From NCBI GenBank assembly GCA_030539115.1, contig JAUNSR010000009.1:1-64000 (forward strand): 64,000 nucleotides of DNA. Reading direction: 5' to 3'. This DNA is from Bacteroidales bacterium (GTDB taxonomy: Bacteria; Bacteroidota; Bacteroidia; Bacteroidales; JAUNSR01). This document shows, one piece after another, positions 28,083 through 37,078 of this stretch (its first letter is position 1; each line of letters begins with the position of its first letter). The position numbers and the translations under genes are program-made. Under the pieces are notes generated by a model, which did no database searches, had not been told where the DNA came from, and saw nothing but the letters and a program-made list of their open reading frames with translations.

Positions 28083-29969
28083 TCAAGAAAGCTCAAGATT
28101 AAACTTTTCTTTAAGAAAAAGAATGTCCGGATTCCGGTTTACCATAAATTCATATTTTTCCTTCTGACTGTAAACCTTTTTTGAAGTTTTTTTGTCACTT
28201 ACGTGAAGATTCATTGTAAGATTGGAATTGCTCAGATTTTTTCTAAGAAAATATAAAATATCAGAGCCCTTTTCATTAATTCTGGAGACCTGCTCCGGGT
28301 TTTCAACAATAACATCAAAACTTGTAGCAGATGTCAACGTAGGATGACAAGACAACATTGTGTTTACCAAAATCACCTCTTTAGGAATGCTTTTAGTAAA
28401 GTCAACCCACTTTTCAACAAGCCTTTCTTCGCTTACAGTGGCATTCATCTGATCCAAATGATGGGAATTGTCAACCTCTATGCTCTCCTCCTTCTTTATT
28501 CCTTTTTTTATTGATATGCTTTTTATTCCCCCCACATTTCTTGTCGAAGCAATTTTCGCCGGAGAGGGTGCGGGAGGCACCACTATATTATGAATCTGCG
28601 ATTGATTTGATTCATTATTTTGTTTAACACCATCTTTTGCATTTGAGGAAGTTTCAGGCTGCTCTTTCACATTATTTTTGACGACAACATTACCATTCTG
28701 ATAGCCTGAAGAAGCATTATTTTGTGGATTTTGGTTCTGATTCTGATTATGAGAATATGATGCTCCATTTTGAGACGCACCGGCTCCTTGAGCAGAAACG
28801 CCTGATGATCCATTGCTTTGTGCCGAAATATTTTTCAACGAATTTTCCTGCCCATTGTCGGAAAAAGAATCCTTTGGCATCATCAATTTGCATATCTTAA
28901 TAAGAGCTATCTCTACAAGCAAACGTTTATTTTTACTTGTTCTATAGTTCATATCGCATTCATTGCTTATCTCAAGTGCCTTGTAAAGAAAACGGACATC
29001 ACATTTTTTTGCAGTATCGGAATATTTTGAAGCAATATCACCCGCAACCTCCAAAAGTGAGATAGTCGACGGGTCTTTACTCACCATGACCTCTCTCAAA
29101 TGAGAGCTTAATCCGTTGATAAAATGCTGAGGATCGAATCCTTTGAGAATGATATCATTTAAAATCAAAAGCGCTTTGGAAACGTTACCCTCCAAAAATG
29201 CCTCTGTAATCCTGAAATAATATTCATAATCCAAGATGTTTAGATTGTCTATAACGCCATGATATGTTACTGCTCCATTTGTAAAACTTACAACCTGATC
29301 AAAAATAGAAAGGGCATCACGCATTCCTCCATCAGCCTTTTGAGCAATGACATTTAAAGCCTGTGGCTCAAATGATATATTCTCTTTTGATGCCACATAG
29401 GCAAGATGGTCAACTGTGTCTTTAACAGTGATACGGTTGAAGTCATATATTTGGCATCTTGAAAGTATGGTTGGTAGAAGTTTATGCTTTTCTGTTGTGG
29501 CAAGAATAAAAATAGCATGCAAAGGTGGCTCTTCAAGAGTTTTTAGAAATGCATTGAAAGCACTTGTTGACAACATGTGAACCTCATCAATTATAAATAC
29601 CTTGTATTTGCCAATTTGAGGAGGGACCTGTACCTGAGATATAAGCTCTCTTATATCATCCACACTATTGTTTGATGCCGCGTCAAGCTCATGGATGTTG
29701 TACGAGCGTTGTTCATTGAAAGCTTTACATGATTCACATTCATTGCATGGCTCTCCATTGGCTGTTGGATTAAGACAGTTGATTGTCTTTGCAAAAATAC
29801 GCGCACAAGTTGTTTTACCTACTCCTCTTGGACCCGAAAAAAGATAAGCATGAGCAAGCTTGTTGTTTGCTATTGCATTCTTGAGGGTTTGTGTAAGTGA
29901 TTTCTGACCTACAACTGTTTCAAAAGTAGAGGGACGATATTTTCTCGCAGAAACTATATAATTTTCCAT
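28083..29969 (-). CDS. dnaX: DNA polymerase III subunit gamma/tau
   Basis: 628 residues. The AAA+ clamp-loader ATPase has Walker A GPRGVGKT (46-53), zinc-binding Cys65, 75, 78 and 81, Walker B and the following IIDEVHML, and the SRC motif (LSRCQIY). A linker of about 80 residues (about 365-445), rich in Asn, Gln, Ser and Gly, separates it from the C-terminal tau-like domain. It drives loading of the sliding clamp at the replication fork. No programmed frameshift motif was noticed. It is a single-gene unit. Confidence 0.95.
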   Translation of the reverse strand: MENYIVSARKYRPSTFETVVGQKSLTQTLKNAIANNKLAHAYLFSGPRGVGKTTCARIFAKTINCLNPTANGEPCNECESCKAFNEQRSYNIHELDAASNNSVDDIRELISQVQVPPQIGKYKVFIIDEVHMLSTSAFNAFLKTLEEPPLHAIFILATTEKHKLLPTILSRCQIYDFNRITVKDTVDHLAYVASKENISFEPQALNVIAQKADGGMRDALSIFDQVVSFTNGAVTYHGVIDNLNILDYEYYFRITEAFLEGNVSKALLILNDIILKGFDPQHFINGLSSHLREVMVSKDPSTISLLEVAGDIASKYSDTAKKCDVRFLYKALEISNECDMNYRTSKNKRLLVEIALIKICKLMMPKDSFSDNGQENSLKNISAQSNGSSGVSAQGAGASQNGASYSHNQNQNQNPQNNASSGYQNGNVVVKNNVKEQPETSSNAKDGVKQNNESNQSQIHNIVVPPAPSPAKIASTRNVGGIKSISIKKGIKKEESIEVDNSHHLDQMNATVSEERLVEKWVDFTKSIPKEVILVNTMLSCHPTLTSATSFDVIVENPEQVSRINEKGSDILYFLRKNLSNSNLTMNLHVSDKKTSKKVYSQKEKYEFMVNRNPDILFLKEKFNLELS

Positions 29970-30015
29970 CTTAATGTGAGTCTTGTAATTGAGTGTGATA
30001 GAATTGCTCGTATGA

Positions 30016-30023
30016 CAAATATA
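30016..30023 (-). promoter_or_regulatory. -7 box of dnaX
   Basis: TATATTTG on the minus strand, 47 bases before the dnaX start, is an exact TAnnTTTG match. Confidence 0.5.
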
Positions 30024-30402
30024 ATAATTAATATTTTACCACATGAAATCATCCGGTAATAAAGAAACACAAAAGATAAGTTGCAATTTATAAACTTGTA
30101 TAATAATAAATTTATTCCGGGGTTTAAATTTATATATACATGAGTTATGCTAATCAATCACATTTCTATTTTCCCCGACAAAATTTTATTTTTTACCAAT
30201 CAAAATGTCAATATAGTCTAATATTTATTAGCTGAAACTCAAATATTTTATTAATTCAACGTTAATATTTTATTCTAAACACTTAAGTATTTAATAATTT
30301 CAGACAATCAAAAAAAGAAAATCACCAATGAAAAAAAATTTTTGGCCGATTAAATCATAGAACGGACTCTTTGCAACAGAAACTAAGGTGAGCTATAAAC
30401 TA

Positions 30403-30443
30403 AAAAAAGGAGAGTTGCCTGAATAGAAACTCTCCCTTTTTAT
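30403..30443 (-). terminator. Terminator of the phoH-purC-ubiE operon
   Basis: AAAAAGGAGAGTT pairs with AACTCTCCCTTTTT. It lies about 105 bases downstream of the ubiE stop. Confidence 0.7.
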
Positions 30444-30548
30444 TTGTGTAAGATGCTGCAATAACGATTAATCATCGGGATTGTTATAAAAAGCAATCAT
30501 CTTTGCAGCAATAAGAATTTTAAATTTGAAGAGATCCGTGGCATATTA

Positions 30549-31292
30549 TTATTTAATGCCGCGATAGTTAGTGCAGATACCAAAAGTGTACCTATCATAA
30601 ACCACTTCATTAAATCCGGCATTTCTAAAAATAGAAGCCATCTGCTCACCCTGAGGGACAGCCTTGACAGACTTGTTCAGATAGTCATAGGCTGATTTGT
30701 CTTTAGAGACAACTTTCCCAAGTGCGGGGATGACAGTAGAGGAATAGAAACTATAAAGCTGTTTCATTGGGAAATTAACAGGAGTGGAAAGCTCCAGCAC
30801 CAAAAGGACGCCACCGGGGCGAAGCACTCTGTACATCTCGGCAAATCCCCTCTCAAGGCTTTCAAAATTCCTCACTCCAAAGCCTACCGTAACAGCATCA
30901 AAGCTGTTGTCGTCGAATTTCAGATTAAGGCAATCCTGGCATTCCAAAAATATGGTGTCTTCCATTGAGCAGTTTCTGATTTTCTTTCTTCCAACTTCGA
31001 GCATTCCCTCAGAAAGGTCTATACCGATAATTTTTTCAGGCGAAAGCTTTCTGTTTTCAAGAATTGCCATATCGGCAGTACCGGTTGCAACGTCGAGAAT
31101 AATCTTTGGAGAGAAAGTCTTAAGGGATTTCATTGCATAGCGTCTCCACAATCTATCAATACCCATAGACAAAGTAATATTAAGACTGTCGTAGCTGTGA
31201 GCGATGGAATCGAACATTCGCTTTACCTGAGTACCCTTTGAGTCTTTGCCCTCATAAGGCAAAATATTTTCCGCTTTATATTTCCTTGTCAT
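30549..31292 (-). CDS. ubiE: Demethylmenaquinone methyltransferase (UbiE/MenG)
   Basis: 247 residues. This is a class I SAM-dependent methyltransferase with the family entry VKRMFDSIAHSYDSLN (about 23-38), the SAM motif LDVATGTADMAI (about 65-76) and GIDLSEGML (about 89-97). It makes menaquinone from demethylmenaquinone, which fits an anaerobic Bacteroidales respiratory chain. Its ATG lies 2 bases after the purC stop codon, so the two are translated from one message. Confidence 0.93.
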   Translation of the reverse strand: MTRKYKAENILPYEGKDSKGTQVKRMFDSIAHSYDSLNITLSMGIDRLWRRYAMKSLKTFSPKIILDVATGTADMAILENRKLSPEKIIGIDLSEGMLEVGRKKIRNCSMEDTIFLECQDCLNLKFDDNSFDAVTVGFGVRNFESLERGFAEMYRVLRPGGVLLVLELSTPVNFPMKQLYSFYSSTVIPALGKVVSKDKSAYDYLNKSVKAVPQGEQMASIFRNAGFNEVVYDRYTFGICTNYRGIK

Positions 31293-31294
31293 TA

Positions 31295-32245
31295 TTATTT
31301 ATAACTGTTTAAAAAATCAGTTACATTTTTCTCTATACGTGCAGCCACATTGTTTACATCAGCTTTAACAAATTTCTCACCAAGAATATGTTCGTAAAGT
31401 TCGATGTAACGTTCGGAAACACTATTGCAATATTCCTCAGACATGAAAGGTATTTTCTGACCCTCTTTGCCTTGGAATCCATTTTCAATAAGCCATTGGC
31501 GTACAAACTCTTTAGACAACTGCTTTTGAGCCTCTCCCTTGGCAAGTCTCTCTTCATAACCCTGAGCATAGAAATATCTTGAAGAATCGGGAGTATGAAT
31601 CTCATCCATAAGAATAATTTTTCCATCTGCCTTACCAAATTCATATTTGGTATCAACAAGAATAAGATCCTTTTTAGCAGCCATCTCGCAGCCTCTTTGA
31701 TAAAGAGCAAGAGTGTATTTTTCAAGTTGCTCATAATCCTCCTTTGAAACAATACCCTGAGCAATAATTTCCTCACGGGAAATATCCTCGTCATGACCTG
31801 CATCAGCTTTTGTTGTAGGAGTGATAATTGGATTAGGGAACTTCTGATTCTCAACCATACCCTCAGGCATAACCTCACCGCAGATAGTTCTTTTTCCTTC
31901 GCTGTATTCCCTCCAGGCATGACCGGTCAAATATCCACGTACAACCATCTCTACTTTAAACGGTTCGCAACGGACACCCAAAGTGACCATAGGATCCGGA
32001 GATGCGATTTTCCAATTAGGGATAATATCGGAAGTAGCATCAAGAAAACTTTCTGCAATCTGATTAAGCACCTGTCCTTTGTAAGGTATACCCTCTGGAA
32101 GGATATAATCAAAAGCAGAAATACGGTCGGTAGCAACCATTACCAACAATTGGTCGTCGATATTGTAAACGTCACGCACTTTACCGTGATAAACTCCTTT
32201 CTGACCCGGAAAATTGTAGTCAGTTCTTGTTAAAGCATTTTTCAT
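31295..32245 (-). CDS. purC: Phosphoribosylaminoimidazole-succinocarboxamide synthase
   Basis: 316 residues, the longer form of SAICAR synthetase found in Bacteroidetes. Motifs include [20 protein letters not shown] (about 21-40), [17 protein letters not shown] (about 41-57) and the [11 protein letters not shown] signature (about 213-223). It joins aspartate to CAIR in purine synthesis. It is the middle gene of phoH-purC-ubiE, with tight spacing on both sides (18 bases to phoH, 2 to ubiE). Confidence 0.95.
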   Translation of the reverse strand: MKNALTRTDYNFPGQKGVYHGKVRDVYNIDDQLLVMVATDRISAFDYILPEGIPYKGQVLNQIAESFLDATSDIIPNWKIASPDPMVTLGVRCEPFKVEMVVRGYLTGHAWREYSEGKRTICGEVMPEGMVENQKFPNPIITPTTKADAGHDEDISREEIIAQGIVSKEDYEQLEKYTLALYQRGCEMAAKKDLILVDTKYEFGKADGKIILMDEIHTPDSSRYFYAQGYEERLAKGEAQKQLSKEFVRQWLIENGFQGKEGQKIPFMSEEYCNSVSERYIELYEHILGEKFVKADVNNVAARIEKNVTDFLNSYK

Positions 32246-32263
32246 TTCTCTAATATTATGAAA

Positions 32264-33235
32264 TTATTGAGTAATAATATTTTCTCTTTCCTTTTTTCTT
32301 TGAGCATCAAACTTGTCATAAGCCTCGACAATGCGCTGAACAAGCTTATGTCGCACTATATCTTTTTTTGTAAATTCGACACTGCCTATACCATCAACAT
32401 TTTTAAGAATTTTTGTTGCCTGAACAAGGCCCGAAGTGACAGATGCCGGAAGGTCAATTTGCGTCATATCTCCTGTAATGATCATTTTGGAGCTTAAGCC
32501 CAAACGCGTAAGAAACATCTTTATCTGATGGGTGGTAGTATTTTGCGCCTCATCAAGGATTATAACGGCATCATTAAGAGTACGTCCTCTCATATAGGCA
32601 AGTGGAGCAATTTGGATAACGTTTGTCTCCATAAGTTCTTTCAGCTTTGCCGCTGGAATCATATCCTGCAGTGCATCATAAAGGGGCTGCAAATACGGGT
32701 CAAGCTTATCCTTCATCTCGCCGGGGAGAAAGCCAAGCTTTTCGCCTGCTTCGACAGCGGGACGGCTGAGAATAATCTTCTTAACCTGACGGCTTTTAAG
32801 CGCCTTGACAGCAAGAGCTATCGCAACATATGTCTTACCTGAACCGGCAGGTCCAAGGGCAAATAGCAGGTCGTTTTCAAAAAAAAGATTTACAAGTTTT
32901 TGTTGATTGGGGGTTCTGGCACTGATAGGTTTGCCATTAACTCCATGTATGATTAAGTTGTCAGGCTTTGTCTCAACAGGTTGGTCACCCTTGACAATGT
33001 CAATTATGACCTCCTCGTTCATCACATTGAATTCCTCACAATATTTTTCAAGCTTTCTTATCACCTCTTCAAACTGCGCGCTCTCATTTTCATCACCAAT
33101 CACCTTAAGTACATGGCCACGGGCAACAAATCTAAGCTTGGGATATAAAGCTTTAAGCAATTGAATATTGCTGTTATTTACTCCATAGAATACTACGGGA
33201 TCAACATTTTCTAAAATGATTACTCTTTCTATCAT
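32264..33235 (-). CDS. phoH: PhoH-like ATPase
   Basis: 323 residues. A small N-terminal KH-like part (about 1-100) is followed by a PhoH P-loop domain: GPAGSGKTYVAIALAV (about 134-149), DEAQNTT (about 227-233) and GDMTQIDLP. PhoH proteins are RNA-associated ATPases linked to ribosome and RNA metabolism (the YbeZ type works with YbeY). It leads the operon with purC and ubiE. A TAACTTTG -7 box lies 51 bases upstream. Confidence 0.92.
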   Translation of the reverse strand: MIERVIILENVDPVVFYGVNNSNIQLLKALYPKLRFVARGHVLKVIGDENESAQFEEVIRKLEKYCEEFNVMNEEVIIDIVKGDQPVETKPDNLIIHGVNGKPISARTPNQQKLVNLFFENDLLFALGPAGSGKTYVAIALAVKALKSRQVKKIILSRPAVEAGEKLGFLPGEMKDKLDPYLQPLYDALQDMIPAAKLKELMETNVIQIAPLAYMRGRTLNDAVIILDEAQNTTTHQIKMFLTRLGLSSKMIITGDMTQIDLPASVTSGLVQATKILKNVDGIGSVEFTKKDIVRHKLVQRIVEAYDKFDAQRKKERENIITQ

Positions 33236-33285
33236 TCAGAATATTTTGTTATAAAAACTCTCGAAAGAGATTTACTTTGTTTCTG

Positions 33286-33293
33286 CAAAGTTA
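33286..33293 (-). promoter_or_regulatory. -7 box of phoH-purC-ubiE
   Basis: TAACTTTG on the minus strand matches TAnnTTTG and lies 51 bases before the phoH start. Confidence 0.5.
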
Positions 33294-33389
33294 ATCAATG
33301 AAAGCATATTTATTAAGGTAAATAATAAAAGAAATAAAAATAAAAAGAAATTTTCATAAACACCACAGATTGAATATGTCATTAAAAAA

Positions 33390-34649
33390 TCACTTTACAA
33401 TTATAGAATCCTTAAGATTGGTTGAGTAACAACCTGAGAGATGTTCATTTTTTAAATACCATGCACGTGAGAATCCCTGTGAAAGAAGACGTAGCTTTTC
33501 TCTTCCCTTGGAATCGTTATATTGATCTATGGCAAGCATAAGTTTATTGTGCTTGCTTCTGTCAACATTATCAAAAAGAGAACCTTGAACTTCTCCCTGA
33601 GAGACTATTCTCGAGACCATCACTCCTGCTTTTTTAAAAGCATAACCCGGCTGATATATTTTTTTTAAAAGTTCAAGGGCATACTTTACAATCTCAATTG
33701 ACGAATTGGTGGCGACAGGCATCTCCATTATCGCTGAATTGTAGTATTGAGGCAGGTCACTTCTAAATGGATTGGTGTAAATAAACACCATAATCTCACA
33801 GGCGCATCCTTTCTGCTTTCTTAATTTATAGGCACACTTTACCGCAAAATTTGCAATGGCTTCAGAAAGAGGGACAAAGTCGTAAATGTATTCTCCAAAT
33901 GTACGGGATGTAACTATTGATTTCTTTTTCTCTGAAATGGTTGAGTCTTTAATGCATGGATTGCCATTTAATTCCTCCCAAACACTAAGGCCTGTAATTC
34001 CCATTCTTGACTTAACCCATTTTGAATCTTTTCTTGAGAAATCAAGAGCAGTATTCACACCATAAGAGTTTAGCATTGCGGCATAGCGACGGCCAATTCC
34101 CCATACATCTCCAACGGGAGTTTGATGGAGAGCGGTAATAATTTTATCCTGTGTATCAAGGAAAAACACGCCTTCGGTTTCTTTATTTTTTTTGGCAACC
34201 TTGCTTGCCAATTTGGCAAGAGTTTTTGTTGGCGCTATGCCAACACTGACAGGCACACCGGTCCATTTAAGAACTGTGGAGCGAATATGCGAGCCATACT
34301 CAATCAAACAACTGTCGTCGATATTTTCAATTGGAAGAAATGACTCATCAACAGAATACACCTCGGTGTTTGGAGAGAAACCTTTAAGAATACTCATTAT
34401 TCGCCTTGACATATCTCCGTAAAGAGTATAATTGGAGGAAAAGACTTGAATGTTTTTCTTTTCTATGATATTCTTAAGTTTATATGCCGGCTCACCCATT
34501 GGAATACCCAAGGCTTTTGCCTCTTCTGAGCGTGAGATAACACAACCATCATTGTTGGATAGCACAATAACGGGCACATTCTCCAAAGAAGGATTGAAAG
34601 ATCTTTCGCAGGAAACATAAAAATTGTTGCAGTCAATTAACGCAATCAT
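33390..34649 (-). CDS. umuC: Y-family DNA polymerase V catalytic subunit UmuC
   Basis: 419 residues. Catalytic acids are Asp6 in [13 protein letters not shown] and Asp101-Glu102 in YSVDESF. Helix-hairpin-helix sequence ([17 protein letters not shown], about 181-197) follows the palm, and the little-finger and UmuC C-terminal segments complete it. It copies past DNA lesions after binding processed UmuD. It begins 27 bases after the umuD stop, forming a standard umuDC pair. Confidence 0.94.
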   Translation of the reverse strand: MIALIDCNNFYVSCERSFNPSLENVPVIVLSNNDGCVISRSEEAKALGIPMGEPAYKLKNIIEKKNIQVFSSNYTLYGDMSRRIMSILKGFSPNTEVYSVDESFLPIENIDDSCLIEYGSHIRSTVLKWTGVPVSVGIAPTKTLAKLASKVAKKNKETEGVFFLDTQDKIITALHQTPVGDVWGIGRRYAAMLNSYGVNTALDFSRKDSKWVKSRMGITGLSVWEELNGNPCIKDSTISEKKKSIVTSRTFGEYIYDFVPLSEAIANFAVKCAYKLRKQKGCACEIMVFIYTNPFRSDLPQYYNSAIMEMPVATNSSIEIVKYALELLKKIYQPGYAFKKAGVMVSRIVSQGEVQGSLFDNVDRSKHNKLMLAIDQYNDSKGREKLRLLSQGFSRAWYLKNEHLSGCYSTNLKDSIIVK

Positions 34650-34676
34650 TACGACAATGAGATTAAAGAGTAAATA

Positions 34677-35111
34677 TTACCTTTTCTTTATTATATAAGT
34701 TACTACACCCCATATTTTAAAATTGTTTTCAGAGGTTATATGAATGGCAGGATAATTGACGTTGGCAGGCTGAAGCCAGACCTCGTTGCCCTCGAGTCTG
34801 AGCTTCTTCAATGTAAATTCACCATCAATAAAACTCACCACTATCCTGCCGTCCCTTGGAGTTAGAGAGCGGTCTACGACAAGAATGTCGCCATCTTCAA
34901 TTCCCTCATCAATCATGGAATTACCTGAGACCCTTGCACAGAAAGTTGAGGCGGGATGGTCGATAAGCTCTTTATTCAAATCGATGGAATTTTCCATATA
35001 ATCCTGACATGGACTTGGAAAGCCCGCAGAAACACCACCCTCAATAAAGTCAAGTTTTATCACCTCTTTTTGTTCAAGAGTATATAATGTCAATTCTTTT
35101 TCTTTTAGCAT
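34677..35111 (-). CDS. umuD: UmuD-like self-processing protease (S24 family)
   Basis: 144 residues. The self-cleavage site is Ala29-Gly30 in SAGFPSP. The catalytic pair is Ser65 in SGNSM and Lys102 in GEFTLKKL, matching the UmuD layout. There is no DNA-binding domain, so this is UmuD and not LexA. After RecA-stimulated cleavage it partners UmuC in mutagenic repair. I could not identify an SOS box with confidence. A single hairpin repeat unit stands about 140 bases upstream. Confidence 0.92.
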   Translation of the reverse strand: MLKEKELTLYTLEQKEVIKLDFIEGGVSAGFPSPCQDYMENSIDLNKELIDHPASTFCARVSGNSMIDEGIEDGDILVVDRSLTPRDGRIVVSFIDGEFTLKKLRLEGNEVWLQPANVNYPAIHITSENNFKIWGVVTYIIKKR

Positions 35112-35535
35112 AATAAGATTGAGATATTTGAATTAGCCTTGCTTGACAAAGCAATAATAAACAATAAAAAAAATAAAACAAATGATTGAAGCTGTGATAT
35201 TAAATGCGTTTGCCTTTTAATGTTTTTTTATCATACTTATTAATTTGTTTTTACAAAAAAACGCAAGCCGAATGCAATAAACATTTTAAAGCAGCAGCTT
35301 TAAATATGTGATTGATAAGGCGAAGCTTAGCTTATACAAAGATAAAACCGAGTGTCAATATTCGGCATCTAAATATTTATTATTAACTACTTATTTGATA
35401 TAGAAAGAAAATAAAGCGTCAATTGCAAAAAAACAAGAAAAATATGCAAAGACTTTTTTTTGAAAGGTATGTATTTATATCTTCGTTATCAAAATCATTT
35501 GGTTTAATATATTAACCTATTGTCAACACAACGAG
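35112..35535. other. Divergent intergenic region between umuD and the radical SAM gene
   Basis: About 420 bases. It contains the solitary diverged repeat unit (35252-35345). The rest is AT-rich, and no SOS operator or other motif was recognised. Confidence 0.5.
35252..35345. repeat. Locus 2 of the hairpin repeat family (one diverged unit)
   Basis: One unit with GCAAGCCGAATGCAATAA at the left, inner stem ACATTTTAAAGC/GCTTTAAATATGT and the right arm ATTGATAAGGCGAAGCTTAGCTTAT. The left flank has lost the clean CAAAGATA end, but the right flank still shows CAAAGATA. Confidence 0.75.
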
Positions 35536-36486
35536 ATGATAATAAAGCAAAACAGATACAAGAATCTTTCAGAACTGTTTAAGGAGCTTTTTCCATATAA
35601 AGTACAAAAGATATCAATAAATGCGGGCTTTACCTGCCCAAACCGGGACGGGAAGAAAGGTTTTGGCGGTTGCACTTATTGCAATAACCAGACATTCAGC
35701 CCGGAGTATTGCCATACAGATGAGAGCATAAGCAGTCAAATAGAAAAGGGTATAAAATTTTTCAGCAGGAAATATCACGAAATGAAATACCTTGCCTATT
35801 TTCAGGCATATACAAATACTTATGAAGAGCTATCTGTTTTAAAAGGAAAATATGAAGAGGCGTTGGCTTATCCAAATGTTGTTGGCTTGATTGTCGGAAC
35901 ACGTCCTGATTGTATGCCAAATTCTTTGCTCGACTATCTTGAGGAACTTTCAAAAAACCATTTTGTAATGGTGGAATATGGCGTAGAATCGACCTGCGAT
36001 GAGACTCTAAACTATATAAACAGAGGCCATAATTTTGAATGCTCCTGCGATGCAATAAGAAGAACTGCTCAAAGAGGCATTATAACGGGAGCTCATATGA
36101 TTTTAGGACTTCCCGGCGAGGATAGAGACATGATTATTTCTCATGCCGAGAATCTATCGCGACTTCCAATCACTACTTTAAAGCTTCATCAGCTTCAACT
36201 TATAAAACAGACCAAGATGGCAAGACAATATAAAGAATCGCCTGAGAAATTTCATATCTATAGGGCTGAGGAATATATAGATCTTGCAATAGACTTTATT
36301 GAACATCTGCGCCCTGACATAGTAATTGAACGGTTTATTTCACAATCTCCAAAAGAGCTGCTTATTGCTCCCGATTGGGGGCTGAAAAATTTTGAGTTCA
36401 CTGCACTTCTTGATAAAAGGATTGAACAAAGAGATAGTTTTCAAGGTAAAAAATATATTTCTGACAAACATAGGGCTGAGGATTAA
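35536..36486 (+). CDS. TIGR01212-type radical SAM protein (YhcC-like)
   Basis: 316 residues. Cys34, Cys46 and Cys49 (TCPNRDGKKGFGGCTYC) form the [4Fe-4S] site with the wide first spacing of the YhcC family. MVEYGVEST and GAHMILGLPGEDR continue the TIM-barrel pattern. The family is oxygen-independent coproporphyrinogen-oxidase-like in appearance, but its reaction is not established. It stands alone, with divergent umuDC upstream. Confidence 0.85.
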   Translation: MIIKQNRYKNLSELFKELFPYKVQKISINAGFTCPNRDGKKGFGGCTYCNNQTFSPEYCHTDESISSQIEKGIKFFSRKYHEMKYLAYFQAYTNTYEELSVLKGKYEEALAYPNVVGLIVGTRPDCMPNSLLDYLEELSKNHFVMVEYGVESTCDETLNYINRGHNFECSCDAIRRTAQRGIITGAHMILGLPGEDRDMIISHAENLSRLPITTLKLHQLQLIKQTKMARQYKESPEKFHIYRAEEYIDLAIDFIEHLRPDIVIERFISQSPKELLIAPDWGLKNFEFTALLDKRIEQRDSFQGKKYISDKHRAED

Positions 36487-36638
36487 AACAATAGCATGAA
36501 TGAATTTTATGATTTATGAATGTTTGAAAGAAAAGATAATTAATTTAAAATCACTATATTTGCTATATACATATATTTAAGAGTTCGGAAAGTCTGTATT
36601 TACTCATTGACTAAAACGTCTGTCATTAAGATTTAAGA

Positions 36639-36670
36639 CATCTATTCATCCGACAAAGATGTTTTTTATT
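36639..36670 (+). terminator. Weak terminator-like hairpin
   Basis: ACATCT pairs with AGATGT over a 13-base loop and is followed by six T residues. Confidence 0.4.
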
Positions 36671-36753
36671 GTCCAGAAGCAATAAATGCTTTCTGTCCTG
36701 ATATAAAGATAAGCCCGGTAAAGTTTCTTTACAGGGATATAACAACAACTGAA

Positions 36754-36795
36754 AAAGGCTGTCTCAAATTAAAAAGAGACAGCCTTAATTTTTTA
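36754..36795 (+). terminator. Strong terminator
   Basis: AAGGCTGTCTC pairs perfectly with GAGACAGCCTT and is followed by AATTTTTTA. It could end the radical SAM transcript or the candidate small RNA. Confidence 0.8.
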
Positions 36796-36802
36796 TATCT
36801 TT

Positions 36803-37054
36803 GAATAAGCTAAGCTTCGCCTCATCAAACGCTTTTTAAAAGCTGTCGCTTTCAAAAGCTTATTGAGTTCGGCTTGCATTATCTTTGAATAAGATAAGCT
36901 TTGCCTTATCAATTACAATTTGAAAGTTTGCTCTTTAAATTGTTTATTGAGTTCGGCTTGCATTATCTTTGAATAAGATAAGCTTCGCCTTATCAATTAC
37001 AATTTGAAAGTTTGCTCTTTAAATTGTTTATTGAGTTCGGCTTGCATTATCTTT
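36803..37054. repeat. Locus 3 of the hairpin repeat family (three units, opposite orientation)
   Basis: Three tandem units of exactly 84 bp: 36803-36886, 36887-36970 and 36971-37054. Units 2 and 3 differ by only a base or so. Unit 1 has a different inner stem (GCTTTTTAAAAGC with GCTTTCAAAAGC), while units 2 and 3 have ACAATTTGAAAG with CTTTAAATTGT. The arms read GAATAAGATAAGCTTCGCC and TTCGGCTTGCATTATCTTT. Confidence 0.9.
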
Positions 37055-37078
37055 GATATCAGCCAACAAAATATCTTG

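Larger units (their letters stand above)
29970..30548. other. Intergenic region between dnaX and ubiE
   Basis: About 580 bases with the dnaX -7 box (30016-30023), the ubiE-operon terminator (30403-30443) and a stretch (30264-30296) similar to 496-530. Bases 30450-30510 contain an extended imperfect hairpin around GCTGCAA/TTGCAGC. No gene was recognised. Confidence 0.5.
36555..36795 (+). ncRNA. Candidate small RNA (promoter, hairpins, terminator)
   Basis: TATATTTG at 36555-36562 is followed by a hairpin ending in T6 (ACATCT/AGATGT, 36639-36670). Further on are hairpins around AGAAGCA/TGCTTTCT and GGTAAAG/CTTTAC, and a strong terminator at 36776-36795. The transcript could be about 100 or about 225 bases. 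No known RNA family was recognised and the -33 region is poor, so this is only a candidate. Confidence 0.25.
36487..37078. other. Structured intergenic region: possible small RNA, terminators and three repeat units
   Basis: About 590 bases between the converging radical SAM and mrp genes. It contains an exact -7 box (TATATTTG, 36555-36562) and a hairpin with T6 (36639-36670). Two more small hairpins sit between 36675 and 36738, followed by a strong terminator (36754-36795) and the repeat array 36803-37054. No protein gene was recognised. Confidence 0.55.

Noticed and set aside
31354-31920. 188-codon frame inside purC
   Set aside because: Same-strand shadow frame; the purC protein is clearly the real product.
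34677-35111. LexA
   Set aside because: There is no DNA-binding domain, and the gene directly precedes umuC, so UmuD fits.
36803-37054. CRISPR array (84-bp tandem units)
   Set aside because: Whole units are nearly identical, without unique spacers, and the ends pair as a hairpin. It is a dispersed repeat family.
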